Source: Nitrogeniibacter sp050293885
Lineage (GTDB): Bacteria > Pseudomonadota > Gammaproteobacteria > Burkholderiales > Rhodocyclaceae
DNA length: 64,000 nucleotides
Assembly (NCBI GenBank): GCA_050293885.1
Contig: JBNKNO010000012.1
Span: 1-64,000 of the forward strand
Direction of reading: 5' to 3'
The position numbers were made by a program, and so were the translations under genes. Numbering within the stretch: the first letter of the stretch is position 1; each line of letters begins with the position of its first letter. Of the stretch, positions 41,801 through 47,890 are shown piece by piece. The notes under the pieces are model-generated. The model saw only the letters and a program-made list of their open reading frames with translations, searched no databases and was not told the DNA's origin.

Positions 41801-42751
41801 GCCAACGCGGGCACCGGCATCTACGTGCGCAGCGAACTGCTGGCGCTGATCCTGCATCAGCTCGATGCCGGCACCGAAGTGCGCGTGCTCGGCGGCACCG
41901 ACGTCGAAGTGCAAGGCGCCGTCACCGCGCCGCTGAACGTCGACATCGCCGCTGGCGACGACGTGAAGTTCACCGGCGGCCAGATCGGCAGCGACACGGT
42001 GAGCATCGCAGCCGGCGGCGACGGCAGCGGCAACGTGGCCGGCAGCAGCACCGCCGGACCGGACATCGTCGCCACCACCTCGACCTTCCTCACCGCGCCG
42101 CAAGGCATCGGCACCGGGGCGCCGGTGGAAGTGCGTACCGCCGACCTGAAGCTCGAAGCCGACACCATGGACGTGGTCGCCCAGCCGATTGCGCTGAACG
42201 ACCCGATCCTGGTCAACGCCACCGGCGTCGGCGGCACCGAGGCCAGCAACATCGTCCTGGCGCTCAAGAGCAACACCGCGGTGACCATCGGCGACCTCTA
42301 CGCCACCACCAGCACCACCACCGCCGACACGCCGCTGTTCACGGTCACCGACGGCAAGCTGGGCGACTACGCGGCCTTCTACACGCCGAGCTTCGCCATC
42401 CGCGTCGATCATCACGACCGCCGCTTCCAACCCGGCTTCGACGTGCGCGCCTTTACCCGCAGCGGTCTGTACGACATGATCGTCACGCCCGAATCGGCCC
42501 TCATCGGCGCCTACATCATCACCAAGAACCCGAGGAAGGTGGTGTTCAGCAACCCGGGCGGGGTGGCCGATCTACGCAGCCGCGGCCAGCTCAACGCACT
42601 CGACCATCAGTCGAACAACGACAAGAGCAATCGGGTCGCCGGCAGCAACGTGGAAGTCTACGCCTCCGGCGCGGGCAACCTGGTGTTCGTCGATCCATCC
42701 ATTTTCGAATGCAACAACGCAGAAGACGCCAGCGCATGCACCGACGATTGA
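26894..42751 (+). CDS. Giant filamentous haemagglutinin-type adhesin, TpsA of a two-partner secretion system
   Basis: 5285 residues, GTG start with CGGGAGAAATACC. An extended signal peptide (~1-39, ending AAPAAMA-A) is followed by a TPS secretion domain (~40-290) with the typical FNSFTRFNIGSGQTVNLHLP strand and NPHGMVVGA (variant of NPNG). A very long beta-solenoid carries degenerate repeats (~600-2950). A coiled-coil insert (~3357-3705) is followed by further beta structure. A Cys/Trp spot, CNWWTIC, lies at Cys4273-Cys4279. The last residues hold a Cys pair (Cys5273, Cys5282). The protein is secreted by the downstream TpsB and should extend far from the cell. Similar proteins are named LktA-family filamentous adhesins; adhesion or aggregation is likely, toxicity is not shown. 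Confidence 0.93.
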   Translation: MSYSALAYLRRQYLCVLRRCAFLNAFSSWMLLAAPAAMAAQPAIVTDGRTQTTLTQAGAVTDITTATVKGQNAFNSFTRFNIGSGQTVNLHLPGQTANLLNLVRNERSIIDGVMNAYKNGQIGGNVFFFNPHGMVVGAQGQINVGSLTVATPTPEYMERLVGPGGIIDDAAVNQALSGQIPLSPSGLITVKGTIRAVRAAQLAAATVNIDAGARIEAGAAARAGFGALVNIDGLEEGAQLVQQGDTVRIVATNEVNIAGLVSADGATGEAAGRVNITAGGNITVANGGRVAADGHGANSDGGDIRIYADDTATLTAGGEISARGGEISGDGGHIEFSATDTVRLDGGALKAKATDGKNGSVLIDPNNIEVVTANQYTDGADFTLIANDNITVGSNITISTRDVANPNTDDHLTAASQGDSGDLTLRAKHVELQQGSRLLAHGDNGHSGGDVKVEGHELDAIGSLREADASVKVTGATITGKDILIRARAETSGVNELLENAPGTTVADAQAWLDNELDDPIDGIGGRFLEITTKATATTTVLGSTVIGSGKVTISSEAGARSGFEKTATATTTVGDFNNVASNVRGREVSITASANTSHKYNILGTATDLLDQSWLPDPDGATIQALDDNLFDFNSVPLVSLSTAIAHTTVEGASVVIGADTLTIDASATSAAKPTFSSPFLFSAAWGESTADARTRVVGTSSLTATNALSVTASTDTEVEVTASVNSINKPIDAVFVRANTTIVTEATVGDSTTTTTGGSVDVKATTEAEIEASADAKNTGGSGVGMAVAISDISSSTTATLGGTAKALSGDVTVEANADIEENNSANAATLGNPNKLTQKITNFKAGIQRNVVGSILTATGKVNPTTADRLTSFLFPGIKQGKFNAAGAVGWTEANNTATASIAPLADVTASGGITVLATIKDQPSSSAGAKTSSTGSAVGGAVARGNFTNTATAFIGKGATVDAKGALLVDANTLVPYPWQIDWNDPDEILSFLQGGVLDMFLSTYSINSAKGKSGIGLAVGVNIYDLANSAEAYIDEGAKINTRYKAMPGLAAQSVKVNAANDISITGAVGILSKKFLGTSGGKAAIGGSAGLLSIDTKASATIRGDAEVNSNTTVELDAKNTQRVVAVAEAGGSSDAVGVEGAVTINTLTNTSLAAIDDDAKVDAGGDITLDAEGDIENISVAGGVVATKGQVGIGFSVSVNTLHSDVNAYIGNFDPLGLDIVPALGQISSGGNVNLIALSDISQGAYSVAGALATNSKAQTDMPAGASDTQDGGSKAGATKAGKGKFGVAVSADVSINDISANTSAHISDGAKITQATHVDLDATNKLALSALSGAVTISTQGSGNGLAGSYAQNSLKGTTDAYVDDATLALSGNLSADADVTGFIETLSASVAGTKGKLGIAGSVSINEIDNTTRSYLNKVLLTGVGNVHLSATDNSSIRAIAGAVAFGGKAGIGLSFGWNHLENETESWIADSDVDATGLVTVNALTDNDIDTISAAIGASKGQMAGAGAVTINTIDNATRTWVSGQRAGDGVDAVNGVSLTSTDSSRIFGLAGALAGSTQGAGVGVSFAWNDVDNTVDAGLTGNTDVESTAGSVVVDADSTTHIEAIAAGGGIASKVGLAGSGSVVQAGNTVKAHIDAGSTATADGNVQVAAADDVDLFSLAGNVAGGGKAAVGVSNSTLITDNTVEARIDGTASGRGKRGTMDVPIGTKDAGGAIETAASTGVAVTATSHEDIETIAAGGSGAGSVGIAGSATVTVMDETTTAAIGANAQINPLDDGSSTQDVTVRASDETTLLGVAGAVAFGGRGGVGAGADVGVIDKLTTASIDTGASVKANDTVAVDARTREDITSVAASLSAGGSAGVAGSASVYVVDIDTVGQIADAATVHSDGNVIVSADDANEMDLIAGNGAFGGTAGIGASAAVAVIDKTVTARVGDGATVDALGKAAGVTVADGSFGTTYDANSSDEGEISAPAASNPDGSDSQALTGQRVGNRGSATGFQGLAVTATNQDDIETISATGAGAGTAAITLAGDVNVIDTHTTAEIADNAQINQHNAGAGAGQSILVAAGNDHYQMGIAGSASGAGAVGIGAGADVLVAHHTTVAKVGDSADLRANKDVSVVAKSNEEILSIAAGLGVGGTVGVAGSTSVLSMTNVTSATTGTGSVVDADGNVAIVASDDTETDVIDGTLAAGFGAAGVGGAVGVTRIEKDTTAGVGVGATVNARGNNTGFMQALSGNDLTDRDPITGLMVEATSSEDLFSVAASGAGGFYAGVSGAVTVSSVDSDTTAVIGSGALVNQGVTNGGATQDVNVSAKNHAKVDAYTGSLALGAVGAAGGVDVGSVRNDTTALIDDNALVDAKRDVDVNALTSADIDSITVSAAGGVGAIAGGVSVYSVGSGLDSEGRNRLKSDSGGFSDVNSYADDQAQDGSINSLLAGSNDSRIRDAGTQSQNARGGVSISTDLAATNTAGTTATIGDATVAAGGAIDLDARQDINVKILAGGASVGGVGLGAGVGVLSVNAGTAADVAALATLSSGGPLSLTAHTVTVSDLTGFAGTYGGIAIDAAVAIVHDNSTTRAALGDGVHITKAGAVTVSASDDRDAKSEAVGVSVAGGAAIGASVATADMGGSTTASVGDDIEIGQSVATVGSLSVTADSDTSAEAKSIAGKAGISLAASGSVATATVDPTVSATIGSNAQITVDNGVAVSATATPKAKADALGVNVAGGVGIGASVATATSAPDVDARIGSGALISADTVSVKATQDTASHSAEAYAQGAAGGLLAGVNATYAESENKAHVDAAIGDNSELTVASKVEVKADNASDQRTEVTGLSVGGVLAAGATIGHANSNTVTSATLGDGVKVASLGGLTGLLDVSATSSDNNIATARSGSGGLIAGSAASVGTSSTSDTRASVGSGDPAHTLNAAQFNLKADHTSTFNGKVNSVSASAVGASGSTARHSVNSKTYASVASNARINANHIDIDANNRAYKLWWGQTTPAGDAAANADTAAWNIQSGSGGALNAAAGSSKSTVNLDTRATLGSGAQVHVLMPSLGEGSFSMDAFNGVIGHDKVKLDSGGAVAIAATEVRFVATGDALVEFGANSDVTSDLGDIDAGSRADVDLDTRASADTYGLAGAPSGTARSTWTGNHTTTVGTGANILADQGEVHIGAGQASDGTRSKLTADSEVRLWNKTAFPINSDPDPISTIISNASFNLNSGARIDAAGDISLAADRGNINANHIGIGKDIYREAGSAIVSGISNAFGGDDVSFDITGGDNVVGGSSTANIQGTALAGIHRFESLTLDYELVDANGNVVTSPVQDPNSGLVLWRLKATATDGVSYTIDPAVGLAASLQARIDKLRSLMEQYAADPVAVAAYESEIKFLQFKLVELGLASGDPNSTNFNTGNWNNPSPKERKQNEIDLVEAQIDDLGNDIVSTTGTASVTVDGVLVSQSGIGTDAGTLVTKADSLNTNNGSINTTLTTMSKFSAADTDYHQLNTLQNSAANLRNAINDLKGELATSQTALTTSDGKVDTLLGNIASRQAQIDTLLNNGGSQTQIDALRAANDTDRAAASSELSVMAGLLDGIASKNTQLDQKSSTLNSTYTNINNLQTTLRSRFAGGSDGAKVATVVNLQNTNSGLRTDVNTLAGNIGSAETSIASANTSVSGNDTAVQGLETDLGTAQTNLATLESQLPGLSDVAANGPIADFIHVDDITVKLGNINVTADNLIGSGSLLAPGDAKISIVNNTPDFLVLGKLTVDSDSGGEVRLNGFLINDNHEIGRINTSAPAPTLTLDTKYNNNAGLPQIEVISNYDPNSAKNANLPAPSPDIQLEGDVDNPLGSVRVYSQAGSIYVDGNIRAAQVDVKADNGDFVQSFVDGFYHSSGDPAANSQGGQTTTPPGNGIIANGSVFISARFLNINGLVQSGIEAWNINLPNTPTLTGPASLFGLNQATLDQLVINWKNHTGPKYTTLNAAAGTVLFNAELGRIEASASYADADINTAGWAQRTSAFGGLYPLISEYGNIGASYDPSVTGGQYVLDGEAVKGGYIQLYGQILNTAGNSARLKVLDGFGQITVTNPTDRQVVVGNINTGNDADGSGRGIRGVIDITDIQGVDTTDGSVDSIHTVLTRDNGAVMVDRTGRWVGNTFDANYHYVGADLGATDGRNTAYNPQTGLRYVWTTATDKSTKTYWEFSGTQFLGISQLRTKPTGSVESKSGPYTTGTRRLDDGTYLERNTSLAGTRLKTTSSTKTTSNTWTKTKEWTDCNWWTICIAQDYHSKWTEATSTTTISKFSLKADYPIAVEFSGRDTGLVAINSKSSVILTGTISNRSGLTEITAGVNPGAASVQGANAALVKGGQSILQGSENALVTGKTIVMGASHSIGTTGINGVPVNIDLNGDALNAAVAEGNLALRQANGDLTIGNIFAGGAANAGLGQVLLAADGNLIMGGPLSSVTGNKIQLISENGAIGSAGAPVQLNAGYTDVLTQRGGYGVSAEARGDIFLDSLSWSGNTGGDLLVSSIVSATGDVQVRTPGRIIDNNPFEQVDQRTYNQLLTLWEQLALLENTQANADKQQAAVAAFETGATQDYRTYWNVRNSQPNPTSYDPNTQVVLSSAQEQILRDDLAQQGKTPTEINTIVSQYNADKTAEYHALHQKLYATPAYENVIPTGYQDGFAYAATQAEQDGILKGSSWSEHELGISLSPGLLKETTDTNPVLKDPNIAGATVTLLADKGVGETGLARDIDLTQNPGNISDADKVALAAAERSDLSISNSGVATVTQRKPVVVDSSGTLWVTDGSGKAVSGDAFLASESAVNVGAILATGEARLKAVGDITHAAGAGLPSFAAGSLILESAKGGIGTQSTPVLVMLDDTAPLIARADGDIFITQLSNDLAVDTIYSRNGVTLKAPGSILDAFSTDEINIRAASLDMSAGGSIGTATDFLDIGLGPRLATDTDDTGYLTANAGTGIYVRSELLALILHQLDAGTEVRVLGGTDVEVQGAVTAPLNVDIAAGDDVKFTGGQIGSDTVSIAAGGDGSGNVAGSSTAGPDIVATTSTFLTAPQGIGTGAPVEVRTADLKLEADTMDVVAQPIALNDPILVNATGVGGTEASNIVLALKSNTAVTIGDLYATTSTTTADTPLFTVTDGKLGDYAAFYTPSFAIRVDHHDRRFQPGFDVRAFTRSGLYDMIVTPESALIGAYIITKNPRKVVFSNPGGVADLRSRGQLNALDHQSNNDKSNRVAGSNVEVYASGAGNLVFVDPSIFECNNAEDASACTDD
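29580..35700 (+). repeat. Degenerate ~54-residue solenoid repeats in the adhesin
   Basis: A motif of the form D/N-N-T-T-x-A-x-I recurs through this stretch: DNTTRSYL near 31146, ENETESWI 31303, DNATRTWV 31467, DNTVDAGL 31642, GNTVKAHI 31806, DNTVEARI 31968. The usual spacing is 157-175 bp, so about 53-58 residues, with occasional longer units (~228 bp). Between motifs runs a Gly/Ala-rich strand pattern (GKAGVGVS, AGAVAFGG). Copies differ strongly in DNA sequence, so this is an old protein repeat and not a recent tandem duplication. Confidence 0.75.
36960..38010 (+). other. Coiled-coil insert inside the adhesin
   Basis: Residues ~3357-3705 change from beta-repeat composition to long amphipathic helices: LQARIDKLRSLMEQY, EIDLVEAQIDDLGND, LRNAINDLKGELATSQTAL, and QTNLATLESQLPGL with heptad-spaced hydrophobics. 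About 350 residues, interrupted by short Ser/Thr/Asn turns. It could form a hinge, a stalk or an oligomerisation zone within the filament. Confidence 0.65.
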
Positions 42752-42765
42752 GACAGGGAGATTTC

Positions 42766-44436
42766 ATGTCATCCAAGCACCGCCCCCTCGCCGCGCTTGC
42801 GCTGGCGCTTGTCAGTTCGTTGGCATGCGCCCAGGCCAACATCTCCCCGGGCGCCATCCAGCAACAACAGCAAGAGGACGAACGACGGCGCGCGCAGGAA
42901 GAACGCGTGCTGACGCCACCCGAGGCGCCGGAGATTTCGGTGCCCGCCGGTGGCGCGGCCAAGCCCGGTAGCGAGACGGTCAAGATCGCGGTTCAACAGA
43001 TCCTCATCGACAAGTCGGCGCTGCTCGACCAGGCCGACATCGACGCCATCATCAGTCCGCTTGAAGGGCGCACGGTCACACTCGCCGAACTGCAGCAGGC
43101 CGTCGACGCCATCAACGCGCTGTACGCCAAGGCCGGCCACGCCACCGCACGCGCCATACTGCCGCCGCAAACCATCAAGGACGGGCTGGTACGCATCCGT
43201 CTGATCGAAGCCCGGGTGGGCGACGTGCGCATCAACGGCACCGACGCGCTCGACCCCGCTTTCATTCGCGAACGCGTACAACTGGAAGCCGGCGAACTGC
43301 TGTCCGTGCCCGCGCTCGAAGCCGACCTGGTGCGCTACAACCGCCTGCATGAGAGCAAGCTGCGCGCCGCCGTGGTGGCCGGCAAACAGTTCGGCACCAC
43401 CGATGTCGAGGTCACCTCGACCGAACCCGACCGCGTTCGCTTCGCCCTGTTCGCCGACAACGCCGGTCGCGACACCGTGGGCGAGACGCGCATGGGCTTC
43501 AACGCCCGCTTCACCAACCTCGCCGGCCGCAACGACCTGTTCCAGGTCATCGCCACCACCACCGAGGGGTCGGAAAGCTACGCGCTGTCCTACTCGCTGC
43601 CGCTCGCACCCAACGGCCTGCGCCTCGATCTGTCGGCCAGCAACGGCCACATCTCGATCGTCGACGGCCCCTTCGAACCGCTCGACATCACCGGCGATTC
43701 CAGCGACTACACGGCCGGCCTGAGCTATCCGCTCAAAGTCACGCTGGAGGACATGTGGTCGGTGTACGGTCGCCTGTCGGCCCGTGAATCGTCGAGCGAG
43801 TTCAGCGGCTTCACCCAGGAAGCCCTCAACCTGCGGGTGTTCACCGCCGGCATCGCCGGCGAGCGCCAGACGGACGAGTCGGCATGGTACGTGGACAACA
43901 GCCTGGTGTTCGGCATCAGCGGCGTGCTCGGCGGCGACCAGGGCTTCTGGTACTACCGCGGCAGCGCCACCCGCTTCGACCGCCTGAGCGAACGCTTCCA
44001 GTTGCTCACGCGCGGCGGTCTGCAATTCTCCGACACCCGCTTCCTGCCTGCCAGCGAGCTGTTCCAGATCGGCGGCGCCTATACCGTGCGCGGCTTCTCC
44101 GAAGGCCTGCTGTCGGGCCGCAACGGCTACTTCCTGTCCGCCGAACTGCGCATCGGCCGCACGCTTGAGGAATACCAGGCCGCCGACCCGGATTCACCCA
44201 AATTCACCGGCATCGTGTTCATCGACCACGGCGGCGCACTCCCCTACCGCCCCGGTATCCTCAAGGAAAGCACCCACGACGACTACCTCACCAGCGTCGG
44301 TGCCGGCGTGCTGTTCGACTTCTCCGAACGCGTCACCGGCCGCCTCGTCGTCGCCCAGCCACTGCGTGGCAACCCGGCCGAACTGCACGATCGCCGCCCC
44401 CGGCTTCACGCATCCATCAACTTTGCCTTGAACTGA
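42766..44436 (+). CDS. TpsB outer-membrane transporter (ShlB/FhaC/HecB family)
   Basis: 556 residues, starting 14 bp after the adhesin stop with GGGAG upstream. Signal peptide to about residue 22 (SLACA-Q), then a Gln/Glu/Arg-rich helix (IQQQQQEDERRRAQEER) like helix H1 of FhaC. Two POTRA domains (~70-225) are followed by a 16-strand barrel with motif YTVRGFSEG (the VRGY element on loop L6) and FIDHGGA. It recognises the TPS domain of the adhesin in the periplasm and threads it to the surface. The C-terminus ends in a strand with terminal Phe-Ala-Leu-Asn. Confidence 0.95.
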   Translation: MSSKHRPLAALALALVSSLACAQANISPGAIQQQQQEDERRRAQEERVLTPPEAPEISVPAGGAAKPGSETVKIAVQQILIDKSALLDQADIDAIISPLEGRTVTLAELQQAVDAINALYAKAGHATARAILPPQTIKDGLVRIRLIEARVGDVRINGTDALDPAFIRERVQLEAGELLSVPALEADLVRYNRLHESKLRAAVVAGKQFGTTDVEVTSTEPDRVRFALFADNAGRDTVGETRMGFNARFTNLAGRNDLFQVIATTTEGSESYALSYSLPLAPNGLRLDLSASNGHISIVDGPFEPLDITGDSSDYTAGLSYPLKVTLEDMWSVYGRLSARESSSEFSGFTQEALNLRVFTAGIAGERQTDESAWYVDNSLVFGISGVLGGDQGFWYYRGSATRFDRLSERFQLLTRGGLQFSDTRFLPASELFQIGGAYTVRGFSEGLLSGRNGYFLSAELRIGRTLEEYQAADPDSPKFTGIVFIDHGGALPYRPGILKESTHDDYLTSVGAGVLFDFSERVTGRLVVAQPLRGNPAELHDRRPRLHASINFALN

Positions 44437-44448
44437 GTCACGCGCGGG

Positions 44449-46464
44449 TCAGCCCTCGGGCGACCCCGCCGCCGGCGCCAGGGCGCGTGCAGCGCCGGGC
44501 GCCGCCTGTTCCAGACGTTGCTCGATGGCCCGCAACACCGGTCGCACCGCGTCGCCGACGGCGATCTGGGGTTCGGACGGTTTGAACCCCTCCTGCGCCT
44601 CGCGCGCGGTCACCGCGCGGCGCGCCCGATCGAAGGCGGTTTCGAACGAATAGGTCTCGGTCAGCGCCTCGGCAAACAGGGCGCGGCCGAAAAAGGTCCA
44701 TTCGGCGCTCTGGCTGCAACCGTGGGAATTGCGATCGGCGCTGGAGGCACTCATCACCAGCGTATCCGGCGCGGCCATGCGCTGCACGAATCCGCCCGAG
44801 TAGCAGGCCGACACCACCACCGCCCGGTAGCGGATACCGGCTTCGTCCAGCGCCGCCTTCAGCGTCTCGGGAGTCAGTGGGTCGAAGGTGTAGGGCCACA
44901 GCTGCAGATGAAAACGGAAATCCCTGGCCCCATGCGAGGTGAGGAACAGCAGCAGCACGTCCTCGTCCCGGTTCATGCGCTCGCCCATCGTCACCAAGGT
45001 GCGCTTCAACGCAGTCATGTTCGCCATCGGCAGACGATCGATGGTGTCCGGGTTGTTGACCAGCACCACGTGCGCCCGCGCATCGAAACGATCGCGCAAC
45101 AACGCATCGGCGCCCACCACCTCGCGCAGAAAGACATCCTGCGAACCGTCGCCACCGACCGCCACGGTGAATAATTCCGGCACCCCCGGTCGCCCGGCAG
45201 GAATTCGCGCCAGCGCGGATTCGAGCAAGGCGGGCTGCGTGTACAGCACGGCCTCGCGGGTCACCCGCGCGCGGCGTTCCTGCCACTTGGCGTACCGGGC
45301 TTCGTCGTAGGGCGGGTACCACAGGTCGCCGAGTTCCAGCGTGCTCATCCACCAGACGGGCATCACGAAAAGCAGCAGCACCGCGAGCACCGCCGCCGCC
45401 CGCTGACCGGCCAACAGCCCCTGCGCGGCCGCCAGCGCCAGTACCAGCGCCACCATCGCCCACAACGCCAGGAGCAGATTCACCAGGCGAAGGGTTTCGC
45501 TCACCTGCATCTCATCGGGCAACAGTTGCAGACCGTACAAGGCGAGGGACGAGACGACGAGGACGCTCATGAACGCGGTCGCGCCGGGCACCATGCGTGC
45601 GTCGTCCCCCGTTACCCGAGCCGACACCCAGGCCACCAGCAGCACCATCGTCAAACCGAACATCGCGGCCGGCACACCAGCCGGATTGAACTGGCTCCCG
45701 GGCCCGCCGACGTGCAGCCACTCGCCCACCACCTCTACCGCCAGCCCGGTGAGCAACAGGAGCACCAACTGCACGGAGGACGCACGCACGCGGCACGCGG
45801 CGCGCCGGGGCGCGACGAAGAACAGGAGCCCCGCAAAAAGGTTCGACAGCCAGTCACGCCAGATACCGTCGCCGCCCCGCGGCACCGCCGGCGGTGCCGT
45901 GGGGGCCGGCGACACGCACAGGCCGCTCAAGCGTTCCACCTCGGCAACAAACGCCTCGACCGCCATGCCCGCGGGCAGCGCGCGCAACGGCACGGGCAGC
46001 ACGTTGAAGGAGCGCATGTGGAAGAACAGCACGTCGCCGACCCGCTCGATGGCGTCGAACAACGACCACGCCAGTTCGCTGCGGCCATCGGCATGGGTGG
46101 TGGTCACGCCCGCGGCCGACAACGTGAGCGTGTACGCCCCCACCTGCCCCGACGCGGCCCGGCGCAGGATGCGTGTCTGCTGTCGCTGCGCCAACAGCCC
46201 GACGACCAGCACGAAGATCAGGACGAGGGTCGCCCCGCCGCCGGGAATGTCGAAATCACGCCCGTGCCACAGTGCCGCGAGCCCGGCACCCAGCAGCATG
46301 TACACCAACACGCGGCCCACTGCGCGCAGCCTTTGCGCACGCGTCGGGCGCCCTTGGCGCGCCCGTCGGCCGGCGGCGCGCAATGCGGCCAAACGGTCAT
46401 CGATCGTCGAGTCGACGTCCAAGGTCAGCAGAGAATGCGAGTCGGCAGGCATGGCAGCGGGCAT
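44449..46464 (-). CDS. Multi-TM C13-family (legumain/caspase-fold) peptidase
   Basis: 671 residues. Two N-terminal helices are followed by a soluble YcxB-like piece (~105-195: YTLTLSAAGVTTTHADGRSE). Roughly six more membrane helices lie between ~215 and 395. A C-terminal peptidase C13 domain (~430-650) has candidate catalytic His511 (LTSHGARDF) and Cys554 (VVSACYSGGF). C13 enzymes (legumain, GPI transamidase) cut after Asn or Asp. Which side of the membrane the peptidase faces is not clear from sequence alone. The gene converges on the TPS pair with a 12-bp gap. Processing of a surface or membrane protein is possible; the substrate is unknown. Confidence 0.82.
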   Translation of the reverse strand: MPAAMPADSHSLLTLDVDSTIDDRLAALRAAGRRARQGRPTRAQRLRAVGRVLVYMLLGAGLAALWHGRDFDIPGGGATLVLIFVLVVGLLAQRQQTRILRRAASGQVGAYTLTLSAAGVTTTHADGRSELAWSLFDAIERVGDVLFFHMRSFNVLPVPLRALPAGMAVEAFVAEVERLSGLCVSPAPTAPPAVPRGGDGIWRDWLSNLFAGLLFFVAPRRAACRVRASSVQLVLLLLTGLAVEVVGEWLHVGGPGSQFNPAGVPAAMFGLTMVLLVAWVSARVTGDDARMVPGATAFMSVLVVSSLALYGLQLLPDEMQVSETLRLVNLLLALWAMVALVLALAAAQGLLAGQRAAAVLAVLLLFVMPVWWMSTLELGDLWYPPYDEARYAKWQERRARVTREAVLYTQPALLESALARIPAGRPGVPELFTVAVGGDGSQDVFLREVVGADALLRDRFDARAHVVLVNNPDTIDRLPMANMTALKRTLVTMGERMNRDEDVLLLFLTSHGARDFRFHLQLWPYTFDPLTPETLKAALDEAGIRYRAVVVSACYSGGFVQRMAAPDTLVMSASSADRNSHGCSQSAEWTFFGRALFAEALTETYSFETAFDRARRAVTAREAQEGFKPSEPQIAVGDAVRPVLRAIEQRLEQAAPGAARALAPAAGSPEG

Positions 46465-46656
46465 CCGGGCAAGTGATGCCGGCGATCATACCATTCGGAT
46501 ATCGCTGACCATGGGCCACAACCGACCGACACCCACACCGCCTATACTGCGGAGATATTCCCCATGCCATTCCGGTTTCCCGATGCGGAGCCATGTCCTT
46601 GCCGACCGCCCCCGCGACGTACTCGAATTCACCGGACGCTCACCGGATAACTCCCC

Positions 46657-47232
46657 ATGACCCACCTGATCCTCGGCCTGCTGCTCTTCTTCGGCGCCCA
46701 TTCCCTCTCCATCCTCAACGAAGCCTGGCGTGACCGCATGCATGCGCGCCTCGGCGAGAACGGCTGGAAAGGCATCGTTTCGCTCATCTCGATTGGCGGC
46801 GTCGTCCTCATCGCGCAGGGGTACGCAGCGGCACGGCTCGATCCGGTGGTGCTGTACACCCCGCCCACGGCCCTGCGCCATGTCGCCATGCTGTTCCTGA
46901 TCCCGGTGTTTCCGCTGCTGCTGGCCACCTACCTGCCCGGGCGCATCAAGACCGCCGCGAAACACCCGACGCTGCTCGCCACCAAGCTGTGGGCACTCGC
47001 CCACCTGCTCGCCAACGGCAATCTGGCCGACGTGCTGCTGTTCGGCGGCTTCCTCGCCTGGGCGGTGGCGGACCGCATCTCGATGAAGCATCGCAGCCAG
47101 CGCCCGCTACCGCACGCCCCGGCAGGCAAGCTCAACGACGCCATCGCCATCGTCGGCGGGCTCGCGCTGTACGGCATCTTCGTGATGTGGCTGCATGGGT
47201 GGCTGATCGGGGTGTCGCCGCTCGGGCAATAG
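46657..47232 (+). CDS. NnrU-family membrane protein
   Basis: 191 residues with about five to six membrane helices. NnrU features are visible: FFGAHSLSILNEAWRDRM near the start, helix pairs around PVFPLLLATYLPGRI, and a conserved HP…L…ANG stretch (AKHPTLLATKLWALAHLLANG). NnrU was named from nitric-oxide-reduction loci in denitrifiers and is related to isoprenoid-modifying membrane enzymes; here no nor or nir genes are close, so the specific role is open. Confidence 0.85.
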   Translation: MTHLILGLLLFFGAHSLSILNEAWRDRMHARLGENGWKGIVSLISIGGVVLIAQGYAAARLDPVVLYTPPTALRHVAMLFLIPVFPLLLATYLPGRIKTAAKHPTLLATKLWALAHLLANGNLADVLLFGGFLAWAVADRISMKHRSQRPLPHAPAGKLNDAIAIVGGLALYGIFVMWLHGWLIGVSPLGQ

Positions 47233-47238
47233 ACCATC

Positions 47239-47826
47239 ATGTGGATTGACTCCATTCGCAGCGAAGACGTCGCTGGACGCGAGCGAGTACGTGAGCTCGC
47301 CCAGACAGATCCTTTGCTTGCCTTGAAGAAAGCTCGATCGATCAAGCATCCTTGGTACCGTTGCCAGTCGTTGTCCTCGGTCGCTGAGCATCTGGATAGA
47401 CATCGTCTGCGCCAAGTACTGATCGAAGCGCTTGAAGTGGCTCGGGAACAACCCGAGATCAACCGCGTCGTCACGGTGTCGTCCTGGCCGATACGACATT
47501 TAGTCAAAGCTTATCCGGCACTTGCCGCAGAGCACATCAACTCGTTGGTCACTTTGGCCGAAAGGGAGCCACATACGCTGCGACGAGCTGACGCGCTGTA
47601 CGCGTTGGCAAGCGCGGTGATGGACAGCCGCAGCCACCTCGGATTGATCGTTCCTTCGCTCATCAGCGCACTACTCAACGGTAGAGGATGGCGGAACGAT
47701 CGGCTCATCCGCAGTTCGGTGAATCTCATTCAGTCTGTACAACCAGACTCGCTTGCCGCGTTGGTGGCCCGTCACGGAGAAAACCGCCAAAAGAAGCAGT
47801 TGATCGCCAGTCTCAGACGAGAATAG
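47239..47826 (+). CDS. HEAT-like helical protein, unknown; lower GC than neighbours
   Basis: 195 residues, starting 6 bp after the nnrU-like gene. It is built of repeated amphipathic helix pairs (ALKKARSIKHPWYRCQSLSS; QVLIEALEVAREQPEINR; ALYALASAVMD), like short HEAT/TPR-type scaffolds. Base composition is clearly lower in G+C than the flanking genes, and codons such as TTG, GTA and AAT are commoner, which suggests recent acquisition. No catalytic motif. Confidence 0.6.
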   Translation: MWIDSIRSEDVAGRERVRELAQTDPLLALKKARSIKHPWYRCQSLSSVAEHLDRHRLRQVLIEALEVAREQPEINRVVTVSSWPIRHLVKAYPALAAEHINSLVTLAEREPHTLRRADALYALASAVMDSRSHLGLIVPSLISALLNGRGWRNDRLIRSSVNLIQSVQPDSLAALVARHGENRQKKQLIASLRRE

Positions 47827-47890
47827 TCGTCGCATGCGCACACGTCGACACAACTCGCCCCATCGCAGCCACGCCGATCATCCGCTTCGC

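Noticed and set aside
41293..42765. Upstream extension of the TpsB frame into the adhesin gene
   Set aside because: The extension is Arg/His/Pro-rich shadow. The TpsB signal peptide and ribosome site fix the start at 42766.
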